Below are positions 26,028-34,394 of a stretch of 64,000 nucleotides of DNA, in pieces (position 1 is the first letter of the stretch; the number at the start of each line of letters is the position of its first letter). The DNA is from CBDBZX01 sp965213645 (GTDB lineage: Bacteria > Deinococcota > Deinococci > Deinococcales > Trueperaceae). The notes under the pieces are model-generated. The model made no database searches and had not been told where the DNA came from. It worked only from the letters and a program-made list of their open reading frames with translations. The position numbers and the translations under genes are program-made. The stretch is taken from positions 496,001 to 560,000 of the forward strand of contig CBDBZX010000008.1 in the NCBI GenBank assembly GCA_965213645.1, given 5' to 3'.

Positions 26028-27455
26028 TTAATCCTCCGCCCCGGATGATTTGCGCGTATTCGTCTTGGGCTCACGTGCCGAAGCCACCTCCGCCGTCTTG
26101 TCCTCGTTCAGTTCAGGATTGGACAGCCAAGCATCCTGCGCCCGCTCCTCGTCGGTGGGCTCGTCACGGCGTTCGCGCATGACCCAAGCCCAGTTGAATT
26201 CGGCGCGTCCCATGATGCCCTCGGGCCGAAAGACCATGATAACGACCAAGAGCGCCGCGAGCGCGATGCGCCGCAGACCGAAGGCTTGAAAGGTTCCCTC
26301 CCAGTAGCCAAGTGTGGGGGCGAGCAGGCTCGCCAAGAGCACAGCGCCGCCCAACCCCGCCAAAATAAAGACGCCGAGATTCCAGCGCGGCCTGAGCCGG
26401 AGCGAAGTCCTGTAAAAGTAAGTTGCCGCCGCCGCTGCCAGTAAGAGCACACCCGCCGCGAGCGCCCAGGTGGTGAGTTCGTAAGGCTGCTCTAAGGGGT
26501 CGCCGTACTGCAAGACGAACACGACGAGCGCCATACCGAACAAAACGCCTGTAATCGAGCCCGTACCGCCGACGCTAATCGCCACCAAAAAGAAAAAGGT
26601 CAGGAAGAATAAAAACGAGTCGAGCCGCGCCGAAGCGAGCCACGACACGTAGAGCCCGCCCGACACGCCCGCGAAAAAGGCCGAGAGCGTAAAGGCTAAG
26701 ACCTTGTGGTACGCGAGATTCACCCCCATCGCCTCCGCCGCGATTTCGTCCTCACGGATGCCCTGCAGCGCCCGCCCATACGACGAAAATTTGAGCTTCG
26801 CCATGACAAAGGTCGTGAAGGCCAAGATGCCAAAGGTCCACCAGACGCTCGTGCCAATCGCTCGAGGAATCCCTGTGAAGCCAAGTGCGCCGTTCGTAAA
26901 AGGCGCGAAGAGGTCGGTGGAGGCTAACAGGCGGATGATTTCACCGAAACCGAAGGTCACAATAGCTAAGTAATCACCGCGCAAGCGCAAGCTCGGGAAG
27001 CCGACGATAAAACCAAACACCGCCGCGACGAGCCCACCGATAAAGAGCGCGATGAGGAAGCGTATCCAGAGCGTTTCGGGTGTGGTGAGTGCGTCCAGAC
27101 CGAGACTATCCAACCAGTTCTCGATGCTCAAGCTGATGGTGAAGTCGTTCAGGCGGCTGCGTCCGCTGTCCGCGATGCGCTGCCGATTGGCTTCGGGCAA
27201 GATGAGGAGCGCGGTGATGTAGCCGCCGATGAGCATGAACCCGTGATGGCCCAGCGAGAGAATGCCCGTCACGCCGTTGATGAGGTTGAGGCTCACTGCG
27301 GCGACGGCCCAGATTGCGAAGAGGGCTGTGACTTGGCGCAGTTTAACGCTGTCACCACTGTCGATCAAGAAGAGGACGAGCGCCAAAACGCCCAACCCTG
27401 CCATTGTTAGTAGAGCGTTGCGCCCACTTTTACTCATCTGGGGTTTCTCGCTCAT
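26028..27455 (-). CDS. livM: Branched-chain amino acid ABC transporter permease LivM
   Basis: A 475-residue permease, longer than the usual 320-420. The core is clear: 'NLINGVTGILSLGHHGFMLI', 'GFIVGFPSLRLRGDYLAIVT', 'FGFGEIIRLL', 'GRALQGIREDEIAAEAMGVN' and 'VSVGGTGSITGVLFG'-like segments. The extra length comes from a loop at about 85-130 and two added helices plus a charged tail near the C-terminus. It overlaps livH by 4 bases. Inner membrane. Confidence 0.92.
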   Translation of the reverse strand: MSEKPQMSKSGRNALLTMAGLGVLALVLFLIDSGDSVKLRQVTALFAIWAVAAVSLNLINGVTGILSLGHHGFMLIGGYITALLILPEANRQRIADSGRSRLNDFTISLSIENWLDSLGLDALTTPETLWIRFLIALFIGGLVAAVFGFIVGFPSLRLRGDYLAIVTFGFGEIIRLLASTDLFAPFTNGALGFTGIPRAIGTSVWWTFGILAFTTFVMAKLKFSSYGRALQGIREDEIAAEAMGVNLAYHKVLAFTLSAFFAGVSGGLYVSWLASARLDSFLFFLTFFFLVAISVGGTGSITGVLFGMALVVFVLQYGDPLEQPYELTTWALAAGVLLLAAAAATYFYRTSLRLRPRWNLGVFILAGLGGAVLLASLLAPTLGYWEGTFQAFGLRRIALAALLVVIMVFRPEGIMGRAEFNWAWVMRERRDEPTDEERAQDAWLSNPELNEDKTAEVASAREPKTNTRKSSGAED

Positions 27456-28654
27456 ACCTTCTCCGACAAATCTTCACCGATGATGCCGCTCGGTTTGACT
27501 AGCAAGACCAAGATGAGGAGCGCAAAGGCGAGCGAGTCGCGGTACTGGGTGATGCCGGGGAAGAGCGCGGTGAAGAAGTTTTCCATGAAGCCTAAAACAA
27601 GTCCACCGATAACGGCTCCCGGCAAGCTGCCGATGCCGCCGATGACGGCGGCGGCAAACGCTTTGATGCCGGGCAAAATACCAAAAATCGCAGGCTGACT
27701 CAAGACTTGGTAGCTCATCCCCCAGAGCACGCCCGCCGCCGCCGCCAACATCGAGCCGAGCAAAAAGGTCGTAGCGATGACGCGGTTCACGTTTACACCC
27801 ATCATCTGCGCGACTTCGGGGTCTTGCGAGGTCGCCCGCATCGCCTTGCCGAGCCGCGTGCGGGAGATAAAGAGGGTCAAAGCAATCACCAGAACGAGGG
27901 TGACGATGACGACTAAGAAGATGGCCCTCGAGGTAAACACCGTCCCCCCCGCCACCTCGAAGCTGATGTTATCCGTCCAGATGGTGTTGGGGCGGTACGG
28001 CGTCACGTTGCGCGTAAAGGCCAACACGCCGAAGTTTTGCAAAAAGAAGGACATGGCAATTGCTGTAATGAGAAGCGAAATACGCGGCGCACCTCTCAGC
28101 GGTCTATACGCGATACGGTCCAAAGCGATACCAACTACGCCCGTGATGAGCATACTGGCAACTAGCGCCGCGATCCAGTTGAGGTTAGCGCTGCTGTAAA
28201 GAAGGGTAAAGCCAACTAACCCGAGTGCGCCGCCCGCGTAGACTACAGGGTCGCGCAAGGAGCCGCGCCATAAACTCAGCGCGTACATAAAGCCCAGCGC
28301 TGTAAGTGCCCCTGTCACAACTGCCCAGGGCAGCGCGTAAGGCGTATTCGCAAAAACGAAATACGACACAAACGCCCCCACCATAAAGACCTCACCGTGC
28401 GCGAAGTTGATGAGGCGGATGATGCCATAGACCATCGTGTAGCCCAGCGCAATCAGCGCGTAGAGGCTGCCGAGCTGTAAGGCTTGCATAAACGCGCCCA
28501 CAAAGAATGAGGGCTGATAGTTAAGCGCCGTGACAAGATAGATTAAGCGCCAAGCGATAAGCGCCACCACGACAACGATAAAGATATAGGGGAGATAGCT
28601 TCCTAAAGACCTACCCAGAGAAAGGTTGCTTTTTGACTGAGCCAACAGGGTCAC
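27452..28654 (-). CDS. livH: Branched-chain amino acid ABC transporter permease LivH
   Basis: A 400-residue permease with the LivH marks 'GSLYALIALGYTMVYGIIRL', 'NFAHGEVFMVGAF', 'LRGAPRISLLITAIAMSFFL', 'MRATSQDPEVAQMMGVNVNR' and 'KAFAAAVIGGIGSLPGAVIG'. It is longer than E. coli LivH (308) because of an N-terminal helix and an insertion of about 60 residues after the first conserved block. It is the first permease gene of the set and lies 183 bases from the livK stop, behind a terminator. Its own promoter was not identified. Confidence 0.93.
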   Translation of the reverse strand: MTLLAQSKSNLSLGRSLGSYLPYIFIVVVVALIAWRLIYLVTALNYQPSFFVGAFMQALQLGSLYALIALGYTMVYGIIRLINFAHGEVFMVGAFVSYFVFANTPYALPWAVVTGALTALGFMYALSLWRGSLRDPVVYAGGALGLVGFTLLYSSANLNWIAALVASMLITGVVGIALDRIAYRPLRGAPRISLLITAIAMSFFLQNFGVLAFTRNVTPYRPNTIWTDNISFEVAGGTVFTSRAIFLVVIVTLVLVIALTLFISRTRLGKAMRATSQDPEVAQMMGVNVNRVIATTFLLGSMLAAAAGVLWGMSYQVLSQPAIFGILPGIKAFAAAVIGGIGSLPGAVIGGLVLGFMENFFTALFPGITQYRDSLAFALLILVLLVKPSGIIGEDLSEKV

Positions 28655-28797
28655 CTCGAGACGAAATTCGTGACGTTAGAGTCGTTTCATTTCACATTGC
28701 GTAGCCAAACCCCGAAAACGGCGGCGTCACGCTTATAGACTGTAGTTTACCTCATTATCTGAAGCGACGAACAGCGCATACGTAAGGGCACAGAAAA

Positions 28798-28816
28798 GGG
28801 GCGGCAGAACCGCCCC
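28798..28816 (-). terminator. Terminator after livK
   Basis: Arms GGGGCGG/CCGCCCC with a 5-base loop, followed on the minus strand by TTTTCT. It stands between the binding-protein gene and the permease/ATPase genes, as in the mal locus. Confidence 0.82.
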
Positions 28817-28837
28817 AACTGTTTCAAGCTACTTTAT

Positions 28838-30040
28838 TTAGTTGCCGCCTGTCTCGCCACCTGTCGCGCCGCCCGTAACAGGCTCGCTCGCCTCGTCGCT
28901 GCCCTGTCCGGTGCTCACGTCGAAAAGCGGTTCGCCGGGATACGTGGCGTTTTCGTAGGTAAAGAAACCCATCACGCGATCAGCAGGTGTACCGTCCGTG
29001 CCTTCGTAAGTGATGCTGCCCGTGACGCCGGGGAAGTCGCTGAGGCCCTGGAGCGCGTCGCGAATCGCGGCGGCGTCCACTTCGCCCGCTTGGGTCATCG
29101 CTTCGGCTAAGACGTTGTAGGAGTCTGCGCCCGCTAAGGTAAAGCCGTTAAAAGTGCCGTCCGGCTGTGACTCGCTGAAAAAGGTCTGGAACTCTTCAGC
29201 GCGTGCGGCGGCTTCGCCCGTAAGCTGCTCAGGAATCGCAAAGGCCGTGAAGACCCAACCGTTGATGGCGTCACCTGCGCCGTCCACGCACTGCGGGTCG
29301 TCCGAGGCGTCTGCGCCTAAAAGCGGGATGTCCGTAAAGCCCTGCTGACGAAGCTGCACGGCCAAGGGTGCGGCTTCCGAGCAGAAGAGCGGTACGTAGA
29401 TGGCGTCGGGGTTGAATTGGCGCACCTCGTTGATCTGTGAGGCGAAGTCCACCTGGTTGGCGGTCACGTCTACCACGGTAGTTTCGCCGCCCGCCGCCTC
29501 GAACGCATCTTGGAAAAAGCCCGCTAAGCCGACGCTGTAGTCGTCGTCTTGCTGGCGGAAGATGGCGACGCTCTGAGCGCCGATTTCGTCAGCAGCGTAG
29601 CCCGCCGCGACTTGGCCCTGAAACTCGTCGTTGTAGGCCATGCGGAAGATGTAGTCGCCGATCTGCGTGGTGGCGTTGTTGGTTGAGCTGGGTGTAATCT
29701 GCACGATGCCTGCGTCCTGTAAGACTTCGGCGGCGGGGATGGCTTGGCTCGAGCCCCCCGTGCCAATCACCGCCACGACGCCCTCATCCACGAAGCGGTT
29801 CGCGCACGCAATCGAGCCCTCGGGCGTGGACTGGTTGTCACACACCGAGAGTTCGACAGGGCGACCCAACACTTCAGACTGCTGCTCCAGAGCGGCGCGG
29901 ACACCCTCTAACTCGGGCGTGCCGAGCGCCACTAAGCGCCCCGAAAGCTCCAGGTTGACGCCGATGGAGATGGGACCATCATCCTGGGCAAAGGCTGCCC
30001 CAAAGGTCACTAGAACGACTAAGGCTAAAAGTTTCTTCAT
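28838..30040 (-). CDS. livK: Branched-chain amino acid ABC transporter substrate-binding protein LivK/LivJ
   Basis: A 400-residue periplasmic-binding protein of the type I Leu/Ile/Val fold. The signal peptide 'MKKLLALVVLVTFGAAFAQ' is cut without a lipidation Cys. Family marks: 'PISIGVNLELSGRLVALG', 'CDNQSTPEGSIACANRFVD', 'VVAVIGTGGSSQAIPAAEV', 'QITPSSTNNATT' and 'AIYVPLFCSEAAPLAVQL'. The mature protein ends in a Gly/Thr-rich tail 'VTGGATGGETGGN' that is not part of the fold. The ATG at 30040 has GGAGGAAG upstream and a good promoter at 30088-30117; the 12-codon upstream extension is not used. The ligand is an amino acid or amide; branched-chain type is family inference. Confidence 0.92.
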   Translation of the reverse strand: MKKLLALVVLVTFGAAFAQDDGPISIGVNLELSGRLVALGTPELEGVRAALEQQSEVLGRPVELSVCDNQSTPEGSIACANRFVDEGVVAVIGTGGSSQAIPAAEVLQDAGIVQITPSSTNNATTQIGDYIFRMAYNDEFQGQVAAGYAADEIGAQSVAIFRQQDDDYSVGLAGFFQDAFEAAGGETTVVDVTANQVDFASQINEVRQFNPDAIYVPLFCSEAAPLAVQLRQQGFTDIPLLGADASDDPQCVDGAGDAINGWVFTAFAIPEQLTGEAAARAEEFQTFFSESQPDGTFNGFTLAGADSYNVLAEAMTQAGEVDAAAIRDALQGLSDFPGVTGSITYEGTDGTPADRVMGFFTYENATYPGEPLFDVSTGQGSDEASEPVTGGATGGETGGN

Positions 30041-30087
30041 CGCTTCCTCCTTGAATTTGACTGTGAAAAAATCCACGTGTACGCGCT

Positions 30088-30117
30088 ATTTTAACTGTGA
30101 TGTGAAACCACTGTCAA
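30088..30117 (-). promoter_or_regulatory. Sigma-70-type promoter of livK
   Basis: On the minus strand: TTGACA (30117-30112), 18-base spacer, TAAAAT (30093-30088). It is 48 bases before the livK ATG. Confidence 0.75.
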
Positions 30118-30310
30118 TGAGAGGGGGGTTCATTAAGGGTTACGAGGACGCTGCTTTGGATGAAACTCGAATCACGCACTACTTCCTTAGCGATAGACTT
30201 GTGCGCACCGACTTCAAGCAAGATTTCTCAACACGGGATGTTGGGCAACGAAACCGTTTAAGTAGTCTGGATATCATCGCTATCAGAAACTATTACTGAG
30301 GAGGCTATAA

Positions 30311-30937
30311 ATGAAGCGAGCACTACTTGTTATGGCGCTACTGCTCTCGCTACTAGGTTGTACTGACGAGGTAGTTAATGGCGGAAGTGGTGAACAACAC
30401 CAATTCTCGCTCACCGAGTTCATCCAGCGTTTAGAAGCGACGGGTGACCTAACGGCTAAAGCTGTCATCGCATCTGGCGTCATTGATCAGCTTTCGGATG
30501 ACAACTACCCATTAACGCTCTACCTTATCAATGAAGGGAACTATGCCCTAGGCGCAGATTCGGCAGAGGGGTCGTCAGAAACGACCTTCGAGAAGGGTGA
30601 TCAGGTACTGAGGACTTACATTTCGGAACAAGAACTGAGCGAAGAGGAATTCTTGAATCATCCGCGCTTGCGCGACTTTATCGAGGACTACTTCATCTCA
30701 GAAGACGCCACGATCAACAACACGCGCGACGGTGTTGAAGAAACCTATACGAGTGTAGGCGGGAGAGAAATTGTCCTAAGCACAGACTTTAGCCGTAAAG
30801 AAGGCGCGGTTTTTGCTAACGGCGTTGAAACAACGGGTTGCTTCTTTGATGAGCGAGGAGATAGTGGACCAAATACGTATGGACGGTTGTGTTTTGCCGA
30901 AGCACCACTCTTTGAAGACTTCGATTGGTCGAACTAA
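30311..30937 (+). CDS. Lipoprotein, possibly a diverged fasciclin-like domain
   Basis: A 208-residue lipoprotein: signal 'MKRALLVMALLLSLLGC' with Cys at residue 17. The mature part has 'FSLTEFIQRLEATGDLTAKA', 'LTLYLINEGNYAL' and 'NHPRLRDFIEDYFISED', whose order (helix, 'L-L-I/F-x-P/N-x-N' strand, then 'L-x-x-x-I-x-Y-F') recalls FAS1 domains, and 'TSVGGREIVLS' could be the later strand. The typical TVFAPTN and H-box are not conserved, so this is weak. Two cysteines near the end (in 'TGCFFDE' and 'RLCFAEAP') may pair. A GAGGAGG ribosome site precedes the ATG and a strong terminator follows. Confidence 0.65.
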   Translation: MKRALLVMALLLSLLGCTDEVVNGGSGEQHQFSLTEFIQRLEATGDLTAKAVIASGVIDQLSDDNYPLTLYLINEGNYALGADSAEGSSETTFEKGDQVLRTYISEQELSEEEFLNHPRLRDFIEDYFISEDATINNTRDGVEETYTSVGGREIVLSTDFSRKEGAVFANGVETTGCFFDERGDSGPNTYGRLCFAEAPLFEDFDWSN

Positions 30938-30980
30938 AAGCCAACCTGTTTTGACCTTACCTTAGTAGTCTTTCATAGAG

Positions 30981-31004
30981 ATGCCCCGCTTTGGTGCGGG
31001 GCAT
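30981..31004 (+). terminator. Rho-independent terminator
   Basis: Arms ATGCCCCGC/GCGGGGCAT with loop TTTGGT, followed by TTTTCT. It closes the lipoprotein gene at 30311 and faces the end of glnA. Confidence 0.88.
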
Positions 31005-31024
31005 TTTCTATATCACGATGAACC

Positions 31025-32434
31025 CTAAAGGTCGAAGTACATCTCATACTCAATCGGCGACGGACGGAGCCGCGCCGCGTCCACATCCTCGCGCTTGAGT
31101 TCGATATAGCTCGCCAAGAGGTCGTCGGTGAAGACACCGCCTTCTAAAAGGAAGCTGCTGTCTTTTTCCAGGGCGTCTAGCGCCTCTTCCAAGCTCTTGG
31201 GAAGCTGCTTGATGCGCCGCGCTTCGCGAGCCGAGAGCGCGTAGAGGTTTTTGTCCACGGGCTTGGGCGGCTCCAACTCGCGCTTGATGCCGTCTAAGCC
31301 TGCCATCAGCATGGCGCTAAAGGCGAGGTAGGGGTTCGCGGTGGGGTCGGGCGCACGGTACTCGACGCGCTTGGCTTTCGGGGACGAAGAATACATCGGC
31401 ACGCGCACGATAGCGCTTCTGTTCCGCGCCGAGATGATGAGGTTGACGGGCGCTTCGTAACCGGGGACCAAGCGGCGGTATGAGTTGACCGTCGGATTGG
31501 TCAGCGCGGCGAGCGCGGGACCGTGCGTGAGGAGGCCCGCGACGTAGTGCATCGCCATCTTGGAGAGCCCGGCGTAGCCGTCCTCATCATAGAAAAGGGG
31601 CTCGCCGTCCTTCCAGAGCGACTGGTGGACGTGCATCCCCGAGCCGTTGTCGCCAGAGATCGGTTTGGGCATAAAGGTAGCGGTTTTGCCGAGCGCCGCC
31701 GCCGTATTGCGCACCACGTACTTGTATTTGATGATGTGGTCGGCAACGGCCAGCATGGTGTCGAACTTCATGTCGATTTCGGCTTGCCCTGCGGTGGCGA
31801 CCTCATGGTGATGGACTTCGATGGGGATGCCGATGCCCTCTAACTCCTTGACCATCGCGCTACGTAAGTCCTGGTACTTATCCGAAGGCGCACACGGGAA
31901 ATATCCACCTTTGGGCTTGACCCAGTAGCCGTCGCCGAGTTCGTCGGGGTCGGTGTGCGCGTCAACGGCGAGGATGCGGTAGCCGAAGTTGTAAGGGTCA
32001 GTGCTGTACGAGACGCCGTCGAAGATAAAGAACTCGGCTTCGGGGCCCATGAAAGAGGTGTCGGCGAGACCTGTGTCCTTGAGGTGCGCCTCGGCGCGTT
32101 TGGCGACGCCGCGCGGGTCTTTGCTGTACAGCTCGCCGGAAATCGGGTCGGAGATGTCGGCTATAAGCACGAGCGTTTTGTGGGCGGTGAAGGGGTCAAC
32201 AAAGGCGCTGCTCGGGTCGGGTGTGAGGAGCATGTCCGAGGCTTCGATCTGCTGAAAACCTTCGATGGATGAGCCGTCAAAGCCCAAGCCCTCCTCAAAA
32301 GCGTCATTGTCGAAGCCGCTCACGGGCAAGCTGAAATGCTGCCAGCGTCCGGCGACATCGGTAAAGCGGATATCGACGAATTCGACCTCTTCGTCTTGGA
32401 TGAATTTCAGGGTTTCTTCGGCGTTTTGGAACAT
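31025..32434 (-). CDS. glnA: Glutamine synthetase type I (beta-like length)
   Basis: A 469-residue GSI that joins ammonia to glutamate with ATP. Marks: 'VDIRFTDVAGRWQHFSLP', 'GFDGSSIEGFQQIEASDM', 'GPEAEFFIFDGVSY', 'EVHHHEVATAGQAEIDMKF', 'KPISGDNGSGMHVHQSLW', 'NPTVNSYRRLVPGYEAPV' and 'EYRAPDPTANPYLAFSAML'. The segment 'DKNLYALSAREARRIKQLP' holds a Tyr at the position adenylylated in GSI-beta enzymes; whether an adenylyltransferase exists is not visible here. The start at 32434 gives the family length and has AGAGGTGG upstream. A near-consensus promoter lies 24 bases further up. It is divergent from a second GSI gene. Confidence 0.95.
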   Translation of the reverse strand: MFQNAEETLKFIQDEEVEFVDIRFTDVAGRWQHFSLPVSGFDNDAFEEGLGFDGSSIEGFQQIEASDMLLTPDPSSAFVDPFTAHKTLVLIADISDPISGELYSKDPRGVAKRAEAHLKDTGLADTSFMGPEAEFFIFDGVSYSTDPYNFGYRILAVDAHTDPDELGDGYWVKPKGGYFPCAPSDKYQDLRSAMVKELEGIGIPIEVHHHEVATAGQAEIDMKFDTMLAVADHIIKYKYVVRNTAAALGKTATFMPKPISGDNGSGMHVHQSLWKDGEPLFYDEDGYAGLSKMAMHYVAGLLTHGPALAALTNPTVNSYRRLVPGYEAPVNLIISARNRSAIVRVPMYSSSPKAKRVEYRAPDPTANPYLAFSAMLMAGLDGIKRELEPPKPVDKNLYALSAREARRIKQLPKSLEEALDALEKDSSFLLEGGVFTDDLLASYIELKREDVDAARLRPSPIEYEMYFDL

Positions 32435-32464
32435 GGGGGCCACCTCTCGAGAGAAATCCGTCTC

Positions 32465-32493
32465 AATATATCGACTTAACTGCATGTTGTCAA
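32465..32493 (-). promoter_or_regulatory. Sigma-70 promoter of the minus-strand glnA
   Basis: On the minus strand: TTGACA (32493-32488), exactly 17 bases, then TATATT (32470-32465). It is the best promoter I found in the window, and the start codon at 32434 fits a leader of about 25 bases. Confidence 0.85.
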
Positions 32494-32581
32494 CGTTTTT
32501 GTCACGCTATGATCTATTTACGCTTAACGCTTTACGAAATCCCTAAAAAACATGATAGAAAGGAACGTTCACTTGAAAAAA

Positions 32582-32611
32582 TTGTACGTTTTATGCTTAC
32601 AGCGTTAGAAT
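32582..32611 (+). promoter_or_regulatory. Promoter of the plus-strand glutamine synthetase with shared 12-mer
   Basis: TTGTAC (32582-32587), 18 bases, TAGAAT (32606-32611). The -35 box overlaps GTACGTTTTATG (32584-32595), which recurs exactly in the control region of glnN at 36684-36695. The leader to the ATG at 32811 would be about 190 bases. The ORFs that can be drawn through it have no coding character, and I see nothing else in it. Confidence 0.55.
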
Positions 32612-32810
32612 GCGGTTCTGACGGGTGTAGCCTCGAGTACGCAGAGAGAGGTACACCACCAAAGTTCAACCTAACCTATATCAGCGTGCATCAAAACGGA
32701 CACGCGCGTTGCAAAAAATCCCACGAACGCTTCAAAGTAACTTGACACTACGCGCCTACGTGCGTCATGCTCAGCACAGTCCAGTTCGTTTTGGTCTGGG
32801 AGGATTTTAT

Positions 32811-34151
32811 ATGGCGACATCTAAGTCTGAGATTCAAAAGACGCTTCAAAACGAGGGCGTCCAATTTTTACGGCTACAGTTTACCGACATCATGGGGCAC
32901 AATAAAAACGTCGAAGTGCCCGCCTCGCAGTTTGAAAAAGCGTTAGACGGCGAGATGATGTTCGACGGCTCTTCAGTAGAGGGCTTTACTCGCATCGAAG
33001 AATCCGACATGCTCTTAAAGCCCGACTTTGAGACCTTTTTAGTCTTTCCTGACCTCATCGAAGACGCCAAGCGGGGCCGCGTCGCCCGCCTAATTTGCGA
33101 TATCACCTATCCGGACAACACGCCCTTCGAGGGCGACCCGCGCACCATCTTGAAGCGCCAGGTCGAACGGCTGCAAACGATGGGCTTCGACGATATGTAC
33201 GTGGGGCCGGAGCCCGAGTTCTTCTTGTTTGAGCGCGACACGAACGGTGGCGTAACGACCGTGACTCACGACGCCGCTGGGTACTTCGACCTCGCGCCCG
33301 TCGACAAAGGCGAAGAGGCGCGGCGCGATATGGTCAACGCCTTGGTTGAAATGGGCTTTGAAATCGAAGCGGCGCACCACGAGGTCGCGCCGGGTCAGCA
33401 TGAGATCGACTTTAAGTACGACAAGGCGGTTGCCACCGCCGACTCGATTGCGACCTTTCGCACCGTCGTCAAGCGCGTCGCGCTGAACCACGGGCTCCAC
33501 GCGACCTTTATGCCCAAGCCCGTCGCGGGCATCAACGGCTCGGGGATGCACACGCACCTCTCGCTCTTTAAGGACGGCAAGAACGCCTTCTTTAACGAAA
33601 AAGCGGAGCACCAGCTTTCGAAGACCGCGCTGAACTGGATTGCGGGGCTCTTAGAGCACGCCAGCGGCATGGTCGCGTTGACCAACCCCATCGTCAACTC
33701 GTACAAGCGTCTCACGCCCGGCTTCGAAGCGCCCACCAACATCGCTTGGTCCGCCTCGAACCGTAGCGCCATGATCCGCATCCCCGCGCGGCGCGGTGTC
33801 GGCACGCGGAGCGAACTACGGATGCCCGACCCCTCGTGCAACCCCTATCTCGCACTCGCGGCGATGCTCGCGGCTGGCATGGACGGCCTAGAGAAGAAGC
33901 TCACGCCGCCGCCGCCCATCCAGCGCAACATCTATGAAATGAGCGTGCGCGACCGCCGCAAGCACAAGATTAAAGAGTTGCCCGGCACACTGCGTGAAGC
34001 GATTAGCGCCCTGCGCAAGGACAGAGTGATGAAAAACGTCTTGGGCGCTCACGCCTTTGAGCACTTCCTAAACGCGAAGACGATGGAGTTTGACGCCTAC
34101 CGGGTGACGGTGCACGACTGGGAGTTGCGGGAGTATTTAGCGGAATACTAA
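32811..34151 (+). CDS. glnA: Glutamine synthetase type I (alpha-like length)
   Basis: A 446-residue second GSI, the length of GSI-alpha enzymes (Firmicutes type, usually feedback-regulated and not adenylylated). Marks: 'LQFTDIMGHNKNVEVPASQF', 'MMFDGSSVEGFTRIEESDM', 'GPEPEFFLFE', 'EAAHHEVAPGQHEIDFKY', 'MPKPVAGINGSGMHTHLSLF' and 'ELRMPDPSCNPYLALAAML'. The loop 'IYEMSVRDRRKHKIKELPG' replaces the adenylylated Tyr region. The start at 32811 has GGGAGGA upstream. It is divergent from the GSI at 31025-32434 and convergent with glnN, so three synthetase genes lie side by side. Which one is the main biosynthetic enzyme cannot be told from sequence. Confidence 0.94.
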   Translation: MATSKSEIQKTLQNEGVQFLRLQFTDIMGHNKNVEVPASQFEKALDGEMMFDGSSVEGFTRIEESDMLLKPDFETFLVFPDLIEDAKRGRVARLICDITYPDNTPFEGDPRTILKRQVERLQTMGFDDMYVGPEPEFFLFERDTNGGVTTVTHDAAGYFDLAPVDKGEEARRDMVNALVEMGFEIEAAHHEVAPGQHEIDFKYDKAVATADSIATFRTVVKRVALNHGLHATFMPKPVAGINGSGMHTHLSLFKDGKNAFFNEKAEHQLSKTALNWIAGLLEHASGMVALTNPIVNSYKRLTPGFEAPTNIAWSASNRSAMIRIPARRGVGTRSELRMPDPSCNPYLALAAMLAAGMDGLEKKLTPPPPIQRNIYEMSVRDRRKHKIKELPGTLREAISALRKDRVMKNVLGAHAFEHFLNAKTMEFDAYRVTVHDWELREYLAEY

Positions 34152-34196
34152 TACTGGTAGGCCACGCTGGAAAAATCACAGAAAGAGGCAAATGCA

Positions 34197-34228
34197 GCGT
34201 GGGGACGATTCATGAATCGCCCCCACGC
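34197..34228. terminator. Palindromic terminator with GATTCATGAATC core
   Basis: 16-base arms GCGTGGGGACGATTCA and TGAATCGCCCCCACGC with one mismatch. It follows the plus-strand glutamine synthetase. Its centre is the same as in the palindrome at 19605-19632. Confidence 0.6.
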
Positions 34229-34249
34229 CGTTTCGCCGTTTGTGTGTAA

Positions 34250-34315
34250 TACGGATTCCGGTTGATTACTGCATAAACTCCTGCGGAGTTGATTCCGTGC
34301 TCACTGGAATCCGTA
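34250..34315. repeat. Inverted-repeat intergenic element (family III, copy 1)
   Basis: Ends TACGGATTCC (34250-34259) and GGAATCCGTA (34306-34315) are perfect inverted repeats. Inside, TGCATA is followed by a small hairpin AACTCC-TGC-GGAGTT. The element at 45543-45647 has the same plan with different hairpin arms. Confidence 0.5.
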
Positions 34316-34341
34316 CTTGTTTCTACTCGCTCTGCTCGGGA

Positions 34342-34370
34342 TTAAACACGAAACTTTATTTCGTGTTTAA
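34342..34370 (-). terminator. Hairpin after glnN
   Basis: Perfect 12-base arms TTAAACACGAAA/TTTCGTGTTTAA with loop CTTTA, 24 bases after the glnN stop. There is no T-run, so it may stabilise the 3' end rather than terminate. Confidence 0.5.
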
Positions 34371-34394
34371 CCGGAAAGGGTATAAGAGGTCGCA

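Noticed and set aside
32509..32745. A 78-codon frame in the glutamine synthetase control region.
   Set aside because: It covers the promoter and shared 12-mer, and its translation has no coding character.
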